A DNA stretch of 15,605 bases from JASGDC01 sp047606545 (GCA_047606545.1 JASGEI010000004.1:1-15605), one strand, 5' to 3'. Positions 1 through 7,224 are shown, numbered from the stretch's first letter. Notes: generated by a model not told the origin, from the letters alone. Made by a program: numbers and translations.

Positions 1-450
1 AATGTTAGTGGTGCGCTTGGTTTGAGTGATACTACTGATCGTAATGTGTTCACGAAGGTTGATGCTCCATCTGGTGGCGGCACCTGGACAAGCATCAGCA
101 CAGGAAAAGAATACTCTTTGGCTTTGAGTTCTTCTGGTGATTTGTACGCAACCGGGTACAATGGTAGTGGTGCTCTTGGTTTGGGTGATACTACTAGTCG
201 TAATGTGTTCACGAAGGTTGATGCTCCATCTGGTGGCGGCACCTGGACAGGCATCAGCGCAGGAAATGGTGGTTCTTTTGCTTTGAGTTCTACTAGTGAT
301 TTGTACGCAACCGGGTACAATGATAGTGGTCAACTTGGTTTGGGTGATAATACTAATCGTAATGTGTTCACGAAGTTGGATTCTGCTCCTAATTGGGATC
401 AAGTAGCAGCAACAGGAACTTATCACTCTATAGGTATTATGAAAGACTAG
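1..450 (+). CDS. RCC1-repeat protein, C-terminal part (5' end outside window)
   Basis: The frame is open from base 1 and ends at TAG 448-450, giving 149 residues of a longer protein. It is built from about three 53-residue RCC1-type units, each with the signature DLYATGYN-x-SG-x-LGLGD followed by NVFTK and a Gly-rich GGGTW turn. RCC1 units normally form blades of a beta-propeller that acts as a binding platform; partner and cellular location cannot be read here. The last unit diverges and ends in GIMKD, with no LPXTG sorting signal or membrane anchor at the C-terminus. The start, and any signal peptide, lie upstream of the window. The family assignment is firm; the function is unknown. Bacterial RCC1 proteins vary widely in repeat number, so full length cannot be estimated. 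Confidence 0.85.
   Translation, partial: NVSGALGLSDTTDRNVFTKVDAPSGGGTWTSISTGKEYSLALSSSGDLYATGYNGSGALGLGDTTSRNVFTKVDAPSGGGTWTGISAGNGGSFALSSTSDLYATGYNDSGQLGLGDNTNRNVFTKLDSAPNWDQVAATGTYHSIGIMKD
1..450 (+). repeat. 159-bp tandem coding repeat (RCC1 units)
   Basis: Units begin at 1, 160 and 319, an exact 159-bp period (53 codons). Units one and two are almost identical over most of their length, including synonymous positions around GGTGGCGGCACCTGGACA. The third unit follows them to about 375 and then diverges into the C-terminal cap. Near-identity at synonymous sites points to recent amplification or homogenisation, and in-frame copy-number change is possible. Confidence 0.9.
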
Positions 451-537
451 TTTCCATATTTTCTATAGGTTTCCCTTTTTTGGTTTTGTGTGTTGGTGCT
501 ATCCAGGGCATGCAAGGTTGATTTAAAGGGGGTGTTT

Positions 538-693
538 ATGGAGGAAGAAGTTAACTCCCTCTTCCTTCTGGTAAACAAAACTCAACAAATACATAACACA
601 CACATATATGTTAAATATATACTCTGGATAGTATTTTTATGGGGTTATAGGAGAGGAATTGAGGATAAGAGCGGGGAAAGGTTAGGAAGTTAA
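538..693 (+). CDS. Possible 51-residue small protein, doubtful
   Basis: ATG 538 is preceded by the purine-rich AAAGGGGG, about 6 bases upstream, an acceptable ribosome binding site. The product would begin MEEEVNSLF, contain a hydrophobic stretch YILWIVFLWGY that could be a short membrane segment, and end in a charged tail (RRGIEDKSGERLGS). Against it, the 3' third coincides with the left arm of the palindrome at 647-821, the composition is poor, and no family is recognised. It may be a chance frame. Confidence 0.2.
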   Translation: MEEEVNSLFLLVNKTQQIHNTHIYVKYILWIVFLWGYRRGIEDKSGERLGS

Positions 694-821
694 GAGAAAA
701 TTAGAATTGCGTATTTTGAGTAGTTGATATTGTACAAGCATTTTATGCTCAGAATATGTGTGTTTTCTAGTTTGGTTAGCTTTCTTTCTTTTCCCAGTGA
801 TTATCCTCAGTTCCTCTCTAT
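647..821. repeat. Large imperfect palindrome (nested inverted repeats)
   Basis: Bases 651-668 pair with 801-818 over 18 positions (17 Watson-Crick, one G-U), extended outward by 647-649/819-821 with a one-base bulge. Further in, GGGAAA at 674-679 pairs with TTTCCC at 790-795. CGTATTTTGAG at 710-720 pairs with CTCAGAATATG at 748-758 with two G-U pairs. The left strand is purine-rich and the right strand pyrimidine-rich. It ends about 45 bp before the ribosome binding site of the 880 gene. It could be a structured 5' leader or a degenerate miniature mobile element; no flanking target duplication was established. Confidence 0.6.
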
Positions 822-879
822 TTTCTTTTCTGGTTTTCCATTTAATTTCAAGTCAATATTAGTTAGGAGGACTAATTTT

Positions 880-1344
880 ATGGAAAATAACAACAACAAT
901 AACAATAATGATGATGGTGGTGATTGTGTTTGGTTTAGTCAGTTAGTGGCTAATGGTGGTACTGGATTACCAGAGGCACCTAGTAGTGGTGCGGTGTTTG
1001 ATGAAGATATTGTAATAAAGATCAGTAAAGATACTCTAAATGAATTTAATGCAAGTAGTTTGACAGTTATGTTAATCCTATCAGGGGATGCGTATTTTGA
1101 TATAGAAGATATTTCACAAGCAGTGATTAACATTCCAGTTGTTAATAGTAGTGTAAAAGTTGGCAGTATTGGTAGTGGTTATCCGATACGAGTTCGTAAT
1201 GTTTTAAGGTTTTATGGAGTGTTCACACTTCAGGCAGTATTAATGAATAAAGTTAGTAAAGCTAGTATTCCCAGTTGCACAGAGATAATTGAGAACGGAA
1301 TCCAAGCAACTAACCCCTATGCGCTATTCACAGCAGAAAAATAG
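880..1344 (+). CDS. Orphan 154-residue protein with Asn/Asp-rich N-terminus
   Basis: ATG 880 follows TAGGAGG (864-870) at 9 bases, the clearest ribosome binding site in this part of the window, so I prefer it to the upstream in-frame TTG at 724. The protein opens with a low-complexity run of eight Asn then DDGGD, encoded by AAC/AAT triplets. The rest (about residues 16-154) alternates short hydrophobic strands (LTVMLILSG, VINIPVV, VLRFYGVFTLQAVLM) with polar loops, suggesting a mainly beta or alpha/beta soluble domain. There are two cysteines and no signal peptide or clear membrane helix. I do not recognise a family. It appears to be a single-gene unit, lying behind a long palindrome and ahead of a strong terminator. 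It could be a fast-evolving or recently acquired gene. Confidence 0.7.
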   Translation: MENNNNNNNNDDGGDCVWFSQLVANGGTGLPEAPSSGAVFDEDIVIKISKDTLNEFNASSLTVMLILSGDAYFDIEDISQAVINIPVVNSSVKVGSIGSGYPIRVRNVLRFYGVFTLQAVLMNKVSKASIPSCTEIIENGIQATNPYALFTAEK

Positions 1345-1360
1345 GATAGATAAACTAAAG

Positions 1361-1405
1361 AAATAGCTCTACTGGTTAATTATTTTAACCAGTAGAGCTA
1401 TTTTT
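1361..1405 (+). terminator. Strong intrinsic terminator, possibly bidirectional
   Basis: A perfect 19-bp stem (1361-1379 with 1385-1403) has a 5-base loop and ends in a five-base T run (1401-1405). It lies 16 bp after the stop of the 880 gene and 31 bp beyond the stop of the converging MHS gene, so it may also stop minus-strand transcription, although the T run on that side is poor. Confidence 0.9.
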
Positions 1406-1436
1406 ATAACTTGTTTAACTTTTATGTATTACTTAG

Positions 1437-2717
1437 CTAAGCAATTTTAGGTGTTTTCTTCTTCCAATCTAAACAGCCAATTAAAGTTAGTAGACTGGTA
1501 ATAATTAGCACAATTGCTGGATGCCACCATGCTTGGTGGGTTAAGTTACCAAAAATCGTAGTAAGTGCTGGAATGAAACCAGAGATGATTACTGATAGAT
1601 TCATGCTCATTGTGACGGCTGTGAAACGGATGCTTACATCAAATTTGTGATAAAGCATACTACCTAGAGTAGCCCAGCACAGGGTAGGGAAGATGCCACC
1701 TGCTACCATACAAATAGTCATCGTAGCTAGAGTCGCTGATTTCATTAGCCAATACATTGGGAAAGCTATTGCTATAGTTGTTATTGCTCCAGCAAGCATT
1801 ACAGCTTTTGGACTATATTTGCTGGAATAGTAACCAAAGATTGGAATAGTAACAAATTGAATAGCAGCACCCCAAAAAGCCGCGATAAGCAGTGACTGTT
1901 CAGAAAGTTTCAAAACTGAAGTACCGTAACTCATGCTATAAGTGGAAATTAAAAAGTAAGAACCAATAGGCAAGATACCAATTAGCACGGCTTGAATAAA
2001 TGGAACAGTGTGTTGTTTGTATATTTCTGAAAATTTAACTCTTTTATTATTGGCTTCTGCTTGTGCCTCGAGAAATTCAGTAGTCTCAGAAAGCTGTGTG
2101 CGGATATAAACAGATATTAATGTGAAAGGTAATACTAATAGGAATGGTATTCTCCAGCCCCAAGAAAGCATTTGTTCAGGAGAAAGTACTGCATCCATAC
2201 CCATTATAACTAGCGTACTAGTAACAATACCGATAGGTGAACCTAGCTGTGGAAATGAAGCATGAAAATTCTTCCATTTAGGGTCAGAAGATTCAGCGCT
2301 AAGTAAAATGCTACCACCCCATTCGCCGCCCATGGATACGCCTTGTAAACAGCGACATAAGATAAGCAGAATTGGTGCCAGTATCCCAACTTGCGAATAA
2401 GTAGGTAAAAAGCCGATGGCTGCAGTGCTAAGTCCCATTAAAGTTAAAGTATAGCGGGTAGTTACTGCTCGACCTTTAGTATCACCAAGGTAACCAAAGA
2501 TAATAGAACCTAACGGCCTAGTTAGGAACGCCATAGCAAAAATTAGGAAACCGGAAAGCGTTGAAATTGCTACGTTATTTATATCAAAGAAAATCTTGTT
2601 GAAATATAAAGCAGTAGCAGTACCATAAATATAGAAATCATAATTTTCAATTCCAGATCCAAATGTGGAAGCAAAAAGGGCTTTACGGCTCGCCTTAGTT
2701 TTTGCATTATTCTGCAC
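1437..2717 (-). CDS. MHS-family major facilitator transporter, copy 1
   Basis: Predicted 426-residue, 12-helix inner-membrane symporter of the metabolite:H+ symporter branch of the major facilitator superfamily (relatives ProP, ShiA, KgtP). The N-terminal signature SGIENYDFYIYGTA carries the conserved aspartate of helix 1. The loop-2/3 motif GYLGDTKGR lies near residues 75-83, and CLQGVSMGGEWGGS marks helix 4. I chose the GTG at 2717 because AGAAGG lies 7 bases before it and its start MQNNAKTKASRKAL aligns with the paralogue next door; a TTG at 2735 would add six residues and has no ribosome binding site. Substrate is unresolved: MHS members move proline/betaine, shikimate, citrate or oxoglutarate. 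It is 251 bp downstream of its tandem paralogue, from which it is probably transcribed separately. Family certain, substrate unknown. Confidence 0.88.
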   Translation of the reverse strand: MQNNAKTKASRKALFASTFGSGIENYDFYIYGTATALYFNKIFFDINNVAISTLSGFLIFAMAFLTRPLGSIIFGYLGDTKGRAVTTRYTLTLMGLSTAAIGFLPTYSQVGILAPILLILCRCLQGVSMGGEWGGSILLSAESSDPKWKNFHASFPQLGSPIGIVTSTLVIMGMDAVLSPEQMLSWGWRIPFLLVLPFTLISVYIRTQLSETTEFLEAQAEANNKRVKFSEIYKQHTVPFIQAVLIGILPIGSYFLISTYSMSYGTSVLKLSEQSLLIAAFWGAAIQFVTIPIFGYYSSKYSPKAVMLAGAITTIAIAFPMYWLMKSATLATMTICMVAGGIFPTLCWATLGSMLYHKFDVSIRFTAVTMSMNLSVIISGFIPALTTIFGNLTHQAWWHPAIVLIITSLLTLIGCLDWKKKTPKIA

Positions 2718-2910
2718 TGTAGTACCTTCTGTCAATGTTTTATTACTTAAGTCGAAGTTATTTTGACTAATGTAAGTATAAGTTAAGGACCATTTTTTTA
2801 CTATCTGATTTTAAAATAAAAAAAGTATGTCTTAGCATAATATGAGCCAGTTTTTGGTTAGAATGCTTTATCCAGAATTCACAAATCTAGTAACATAGCT
2901 AAGGTTTTAT

Positions 2911-2959
2911 GCTATAAAGCTCTACTATCTTTATGATTAAAATAGCAGAGCTTATAAGC
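2911..2959 (-). terminator. Imperfect hairpin after MHS copy 2
   Basis: The core AAGCTCTACTAT (2917-2928) pairs with ATAGCAGAGCTT (2942-2953) with one mismatch, and the arms extend imperfectly to 2911 and 2959. It begins about 10 bases downstream of the stop of the MHS gene at 2969. The T run on the minus strand is poor, so it may be a weak terminator or an mRNA-end stabilising hairpin. Confidence 0.45.
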
Positions 2960-2968
2960 ATTTAATAA

Positions 2969-4261
2969 CTAAGTAGTTTTAGCTTCTTTCTTTTTCCAGT
3001 CCAAACTACCAGCTAATGTCATTAAGCTGATAATAATTAGTACTACTGCTGGGTGCCACCATGCTTCATGGGTAGCTGATCCGATCATTGTAGTAATTGC
3101 TGGGATGAAACCAGAAATAATTGCTGCGATGCTGTAAGCGACGTTAATAGCAGTGAAACGAATCTTAACATCAAATTTGTTATAAAGCATGCCACCTAGA
3201 GTAGCCCAGCATAGCGTAGGGAAGATGCCGCCGATAAGCATGCAGGCAATCATAGTGCCAAGAGTAGCTTCACGCATTAATAGGTACATTGGGATTGCAA
3301 CTATTGCAGTACTTACTGCCCCAGCAATCATAACTGTCTTGGAACTGTATTTTCCTGAGTAATAACCAAATGTTGGGATAGTAATAAGCTGTAACAATGA
3401 GCCAATGAAACCTGCTACTAGCAATGATTGCTCTGGTAGTCCAAGAGTGGCAGTACCGTAGTTCATAGTGTAAGTAGAGATTAAGAAGTAAGAACCAATA
3501 GGCAGGATACCGATTAAGATTGCTTGGATGAAAGGAACAGTATGGTTTTTGAATAGCTCAGAAACTTTAATCTTGCTATTTCCAAGTTCTTTTTGAGCTT
3601 CCATAAACTCGTTAGTTTCATGTAGCTGAGTACGAATATATACTGAAACAAGAGTGAATGGCAATGCTAATAGGAATGGGATACGCCAACCCCAAGCTAA
3701 CATTTGCTGGTCATTAAGGAAAATATCCATGATCATGAAAATGAAAGTGCTAGCAAGCACCCCGATTGGTGATCCTAGTTGTGGGATTGAAGCGTGGAAG
3801 TCCTTTTTCGTAGAGCTAGAATACTCTGTGCTAAGCAGAATACTACCGCCCCATTCACCACCCATTGAGATACCCTGAATACAGCGTAGAAGTACCAATA
3901 AAATAGGCGCTAAAACACCAACTTGAGAGTACCCAGGAAGCAAACCAATGGCTGCAGTACTTAGTCCCATCAAAGTAAGGGTATAACGTGTGGTTACCGC
4001 ACGACCTTTAGTATCACCGATATAACCAAAGAGCATAGCGCCAAGTGGTCGTGTTAAAAATGCCATTGCAAAAATTAAGAATGACGATAGGGTAGCAATG
4101 GTAGCATTAGTTTCACTAAAGAAAATCTTATTGAAGTATAAAGCTGCCGCTGTACCGTATAAGTAAAAATCATAGTTTTCTAATGAAGTACCAAAAGTAG
4201 AAGCAATGAGTGCTTTTTTATGGGTTGGTTTTTTAGCATTTTTTTGTGCAGTTTCTTGCAT
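2969..4261 (-). CDS. MHS-family major facilitator transporter, copy 2
   Basis: Predicted 430-residue, 12-helix proton-coupled organic-solute symporter, clearly paralogous to the downstream gene along its whole length. Visible signatures: ENYDFYLYGTAAALYFN in helix 1 (Asp31), GYIGDTKGR at residues 79-87, RCIQGISMGGEWGGS at 126-140, and the C-terminal GGIFPTLCWATLGGMLYNKFD block. ATG 4261 is preceded by AAAGG 8 bases upstream. The C-terminal tail is Lys-rich (DWKKKEAKTT). Conservation is strongest in the first half and in WHPAVVLII near the end, and the region after residue 145 is more divergent between the copies, which could reflect different substrates. The transported compound cannot be named from sequence alone. 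No regulator is adjacent. Confidence 0.88.
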   Translation of the reverse strand: MQETAQKNAKKPTHKKALIASTFGTSLENYDFYLYGTAAALYFNKIFFSETNATIATLSSFLIFAMAFLTRPLGAMLFGYIGDTKGRAVTTRYTLTLMGLSTAAIGLLPGYSQVGVLAPILLVLLRCIQGISMGGEWGGSILLSTEYSSSTKKDFHASIPQLGSPIGVLASTFIFMIMDIFLNDQQMLAWGWRIPFLLALPFTLVSVYIRTQLHETNEFMEAQKELGNSKIKVSELFKNHTVPFIQAILIGILPIGSYFLISTYTMNYGTATLGLPEQSLLVAGFIGSLLQLITIPTFGYYSGKYSSKTVMIAGAVSTAIVAIPMYLLMREATLGTMIACMLIGGIFPTLCWATLGGMLYNKFDVKIRFTAINVAYSIAAIISGFIPAITTMIGSATHEAWWHPAVVLIIISLMTLAGSLDWKKKEAKTT

Positions 4262-4683
4262 AATTATTACCTTTATTTAGGTCCATATCTCGTTTGTAGA
4301 ACTTTACAGTTACTGATTAGTATAAAACACTAACTCCTGCATGACTATTCACTTGTAGGAAATATATGAATATTTTGTATATTAAATGTAAAATATTTTA
4401 GAAATTTACTGAAATAGATGAGGTTACTTACTTTTACGGAAAATATTAACCAATATCTGGCTAGCCAGAGCACCCATTGAAGCTGCTAAAGCGAAAATTA
4501 CCACCGCGCGTAACCATGGTGTAGGACGTATGGTAGGATTCCCAACTATATATCTTATTCATATTTACTAATGAAAATATAGCTGTAAATTACCTGTGCT
4601 TCTAATCGTATGTTGTATGTTGCCTTGATTTCGAACTTAATCGGCGACATACTTAAGCATTATTAAAGTTGCTAAGGATAGTG
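4262..4683. other. Divergent intergenic region between MHS copy 2 and the EcsC-type gene
   Basis: This 422-bp stretch separates two divergent genes and should hold both promoters. The only structured items I see are a minus-strand coding-like remnant at 4424-4558 and a possible plus-strand promoter, TTGATT (4625-4630) with CATACT (4648-4653) at 17-bp spacing, 30 bp before the EcsC-type start. The segment 4383-4425 is very A+T-rich and shows nothing else. Confidence 0.5.
4424..4558 (-). pseudogene. Possible remnant of a small membrane protein
   Basis: On the minus strand an open frame runs from just after a TGA (4559-4561) to TAA at 4424-4426. It reads ...GNPTIRPTPWLRAVVIFALAA, continues SMGALASQILVNIFRKSK and stops: one plausible membrane helix followed by a basic tail. 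G+C is locally higher than in the flanks. There is no ATG/GTG/TTG near the beginning of the conserved-looking part; only an internal GTG (codon 19) or ATG (codon 28) is available, and neither has a ribosome binding site. An ATG in another frame at about 4564 would need a frameshift. It could be a truncated gene tail, a tiny real gene with an unusual start, or chance. Confidence 0.25.
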
Positions 4684-5418
4684 ATGAAAAAGCAAAATAA
4701 AAAAGCCAATGGTATTGAAGAAAGTCTAAACCAGAGTGCTAAAGTCATGTTGAAAACATTGGACTGGACGTATGATAGAGCCTTAGCCGGTATTCCTGGA
4801 ATTGATAGTAAAGATATTCACGAATTAGTTAAACATCACAGTCAATATTCAAACGATAAAGAAGTCGTAATAGATCGGATAGTTAAAGCACAAATTACTA
4901 AAGCTGGTACTTCCGGTTTCGTTACTGGTTTTGGTGGTCTCATTACCCTTCCTGCAACAATACCGGCAAATATTGCTACAAATATTTATAACCAGCTTAG
5001 GATGATCTTAGCTATCGCAGCTATCAGAGGATATGACCCACACAGTGAGGAAGTAAGGACTTTTGCGTATGTGGCCCTAACTGGTAGCTCGCTTGCTGAT
5101 GTGCTTAAGAAAAGTAGTGTAGAACTAGCCAGAAAACTTACTACAAAACAAATTGGAAAAATACCTGGAAAAGTTTTGATGAAAATCAATAAAGCTGTAG
5201 GTTTCCATCTTGTGGCAAAGTCTAGTTCTAAAGGCCTAATAAATTTAGGAAAAATGGTGCCGGTAGTTGGGGCTGTTGTAGGTGGAAGTATTGACACTCT
5301 TGCCACCAGAACTATCGCCAGAAAAGCTAAAGAGACTTTTACTGATAAAGGAATAGCCCTTGGTGGTGAACATATTATTTCTATTGAAGAAGTAGGACCT
5401 GACGCTGAGGATAAATAG
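4684..5418 (+). CDS. EcsC-family protein
   Basis: A 244-residue protein of the EcsC family (named after Bacillus subtilis EcsC; biochemical role not established). The hallmark block is at residues 79-116: FVTGFGGLITLPATIPANI, then YNQLRMILAIAAIRGYD. A second conserved block, IPGKVLMKINKAVGFHLVAK, spans about 160-179, followed by GLINLGKMVPVVGAVVGG (about 184-201). Hydrophobic Gly-rich stretches suggest membrane association without classical long helices. ATG 4684 has AAGGA 5 bases upstream; in-frame TTG 4669 and GTG 4681 are worse placed. It is the first gene of a probable operon, with 63 bp to the nucleoside phosphorylase, though the EcsC product need not share that pathway. Family assignment is confident. 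Confidence 0.85.
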   Translation: MKKQNKKANGIEESLNQSAKVMLKTLDWTYDRALAGIPGIDSKDIHELVKHHSQYSNDKEVVIDRIVKAQITKAGTSGFVTGFGGLITLPATIPANIATNIYNQLRMILAIAAIRGYDPHSEEVRTFAYVALTGSSLADVLKKSSVELARKLTTKQIGKIPGKVLMKINKAVGFHLVAKSSSKGLINLGKMVPVVGAVVGGSIDTLATRTIARKAKETFTDKGIALGGEHIISIEEVGPDAEDK

Positions 5419-5481
5419 ATAAGGTGGCACTTACATTACAAAGTAGGCTTGGTGCTACAATCAAGGTAAGCTTTTTCAACG

Positions 5482-6222
5482 GTGAGAAACGAGGCAAAAT
5501 TGGAAGACTTACAACCTCATATTCAATTGAGCAAAGAAATTGTTAATACTGATAGTGCTGTCATTATGGGAGATCCAGCTCGTGTTGATAAGATTACTGC
5601 ACTTTTAGAAGAACCCGAAGAATTAGCTTTTAATCGTGAATATAAATCAGTTATTGGGACATATCAAGGCAAACGTATCTTAGCTATATCTACTGGTGTC
5701 GGAGCTCCTTCAGCTGCTATTGGAATTGAAGAGCTAAATAATATTGGCATTCAATATATTATCCGCGTGGGTTCTGCTGGTGCGATGCAAAAAGAAATTA
5801 ACTTGGGAGAATTAGTTATTGGTGAGGGGGTAGTACGCGATGATGGGCTTACAAAGAAGTATGTTCCAGCAATTTATCCAGCGGTACCTTCTTTTGAACT
5901 GATGTCTTTAGCTCGGAAGTATGCTCCGAGTGCAGTATATGGAATTATTCGTTCTCATGATGGTTTTTATATGGATGATACCGCGGAGCAAGAAAAGTTT
6001 TGGTCTGAAAAAGGTATTGTCGCCGATGATATGGAATCTGGCACTTTGATGGTTGTTGGACGGCAGCGCGGTATCAAGACTTTATCTATTCTCAATAATG
6101 TAGTGCTCTTTCATGGCGATTTAGCTGAAGGTATTAATGATTTAGTTGATGGTAATGATGCAGTAGCCCAAGGAGAGATTAAATCATTAAAATTAGCATT
6201 GAAAATTTTAAGTAGTAAGTAA
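5482..6222 (+). CDS. PNP/UDP-family nucleoside phosphorylase
   Basis: A cytosolic enzyme expected to cleave a nucleoside with phosphate to give the free base and ribose 1-phosphate. Counting from GTG 5482 (246 residues), family motifs are GDPARV (30-35), TGVG (71-74), RVGSAG (95-100, phosphate site), SHDGFY (158-163) and DMESGTL (183-189), the last corresponding to the ribose-binding Met-Glu-Ser of uridine phosphorylase. The Gln-x-Arg pair that recognises uracil in E. coli Udp is not evident after GFY, so purine or nicotinamide nucleosides remain possible. TTG 5500, with GAGG 5 bases upstream, may be the true start; it would remove six residues. The stop is 15 bp before the PnuC-type gene, so the two are almost certainly co-transcribed. 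Confidence 0.85.
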   Translation: MRNEAKLEDLQPHIQLSKEIVNTDSAVIMGDPARVDKITALLEEPEELAFNREYKSVIGTYQGKRILAISTGVGAPSAAIGIEELNNIGIQYIIRVGSAGAMQKEINLGELVIGEGVVRDDGLTKKYVPAIYPAVPSFELMSLARKYAPSAVYGIIRSHDGFYMDDTAEQEKFWSEKGIVADDMESGTLMVVGRQRGIKTLSILNNVVLFHGDLAEGINDLVDGNDAVAQGEIKSLKLALKILSSK

Positions 6223-6237
6223 ACTGTGAGGCGAGAC

Positions 6238-6993
6238 ATGGAAACTACGAAACAACATGGTTGGCTTTATAGCCAGCTATTTACTAATTGGAAAAAATTT
6301 GAGGTTATTTATGTAACTGCTTTGATTCTTTTACAGATTGCAGTTTACTTAATTGCACCAGATACTATCGTTGGAATGATTTCAGGTATTGCTGGCGTGC
6401 TTTGTCTAGTATACGGAATGAAGGGGCGTAAAATAACCTTTATTTTCGGTATTATTCAAACCATTGCTATGACTTATATTGCTTGGATTTCACATGCTTA
6501 TGGTTCATTTGCTATGGGAATTATTTATGTAGTTTCACAGCCAATCGGCTGGATAATGTGGGGGAAGGATGAGGCAACTCGTTCATTCCAACAGCGTACT
6601 AGAAACTTAATTTTTGCCGGTGCTTTTGTGGCTTGGATTATTGGCTGGGTAGTCTTAGCAATGCTGCATGGACAACTACCTTACTTTGACTCTATTAACT
6701 TTGTAGTTAGTTTGATTGCGCAGTTACTATATATCCTTAAATACACTGAAAACTGGTCACTATGGATTATCGTGAATATTGCCAATATGATTTATTGGAG
6801 TTTGTTAGTTTGGGAAGGCCTAACTGACAGAACTCAGCTTGGTTCCGTTGGTGCTAGTCTTTCACAGGTGGCACTACAATTTGCTTTATTATTTAACTCA
6901 GTCTATGCCACTAGAGTTTGGGCCAGAGGTGAAGCAGATTATGAGGGTGGTATCGGCAAGAGTCATGCTGAGGATAACACTAGAGTTAATTAG
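6238..6993 (+). CDS. pnuC: PnuC-type nicotinamide riboside transporter
   Basis: A 251-residue membrane protein with about seven predicted helices. PnuC members admit nicotinamide riboside (some relatives carry other vitamins) by facilitated diffusion, and intracellular modification drives trapping. Family features: QPIGWIMWGK at 101-110, and the conserved segment YTENWSLWIIVNIANMIYW at 169-187, whose aromatic and Asn residues line the substrate site in PnuC proteins. ATG 6238 has GAGG 6 bases upstream; the GTG at 6226 would overlap that site and lacks its own. The gene lies 15 bp behind the nucleoside phosphorylase, which points to uptake coupled to nucleoside cleavage rather than, or in addition to, phosphorylation by NadR. 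No NAD-type riboswitch was recognised upstream. The polar C-tail (GEADYEGGIGKSHAEDNTRVN) is unremarkable. Confidence 0.88.
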   Translation: METTKQHGWLYSQLFTNWKKFEVIYVTALILLQIAVYLIAPDTIVGMISGIAGVLCLVYGMKGRKITFIFGIIQTIAMTYIAWISHAYGSFAMGIIYVVSQPIGWIMWGKDEATRSFQQRTRNLIFAGAFVAWIIGWVVLAMLHGQLPYFDSINFVVSLIAQLLYILKYTENWSLWIIVNIANMIYWSLLVWEGLTDRTQLGSVGASLSQVALQFALLFNSVYATRVWARGEADYEGGIGKSHAEDNTRVN

Positions 6994-7018
6994 CTATCGC
7001 GCAGCTTAACACTCGTTG

Positions 7019-7084
7019 ATTTTCTTAGTAAAACGGTATTTTCGTTGCATATAAGGCATGGAAATACCGTTTTACTAAGAAAAT
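7019..7084. repeat. 23-bp perfect inverted repeat (intergenic hairpin)
   Basis: Bases 7019-7041 are the exact reverse complement of 7062-7084, with a 20-base spacer. It lies 26 bp after pnuC. No T run follows on either strand, so it is not a standard intrinsic terminator, though it may end or protect the pnuC message. Its right arm (7060-7083) resembles 15257-15280 at 21 of 24 positions, suggesting a small dispersed intergenic repeat family. Confidence 0.75.
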
Positions 7085-7182
7085 GCATGTGGGTAGACTC
7101 TAGTTAAAGTTATTGGTAGTGATAGATGCCTGAAACGCATATTATGACCTATAAGTCTAAGTCCTAATAGTTTTACGTAACA

Positions 7183-7216
7183 AAAAAGCTTCAAACTTTA
7201 AAAGTCTGAAGCTTTT
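7183..7216 (-). terminator. Terminator of the tRNA-Val transcript
   Basis: On the minus strand, AAAAGCTTCAGACTT pairs with AAGTTTGAAGCTTTT (one G-T pair) and ends in a run of six T, about 9 bases after the tRNA. Orientation and position fit a tRNA terminator. Confidence 0.85.
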
Positions 7217-7224
7217 CATAAGGT

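Larger units (their letters stand above)
451..879. other. Long A+T-rich intergenic region without a convincing gene
   Basis: This 429-bp stretch lies between the RCC1 gene and the orphan gene at 880. It holds a weak small reading frame at 538-693 and a large imperfect palindrome at 647-821. An open frame from 724 runs in phase into the 880 gene, but the strong ribosome binding site at 864-870 argues that translation begins at 880. No RNA gene or recognised riboswitch was found. Confidence 0.6.

Noticed and set aside
1..450. Regular repeats resembling a CRISPR-like array
   Set aside because: The period is exactly 53 codons in an open reading frame of RCC1 type; there are no short repeats with unique spacers.
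541..568. Short hairpin GGAAGA / TCTTCC inside the small frame at 538
   Set aside because: Only 6 bp with an irregular loop and no T run, so not a terminator.
724..879. Upstream in-frame extension of the 880 gene with a hydrophobic, signal-like stretch
   Set aside because: It starts at TTG without a ribosome binding site and overlaps the right arm of the palindrome, whereas TAGGAGG precedes ATG 880 at good spacing.
5419..5481. Possible riboswitch before the nucleoside phosphorylase/pnuC pair
   Set aside because: The gap is only 63 bp and shows no recognisable aptamer core or convincing stem set.
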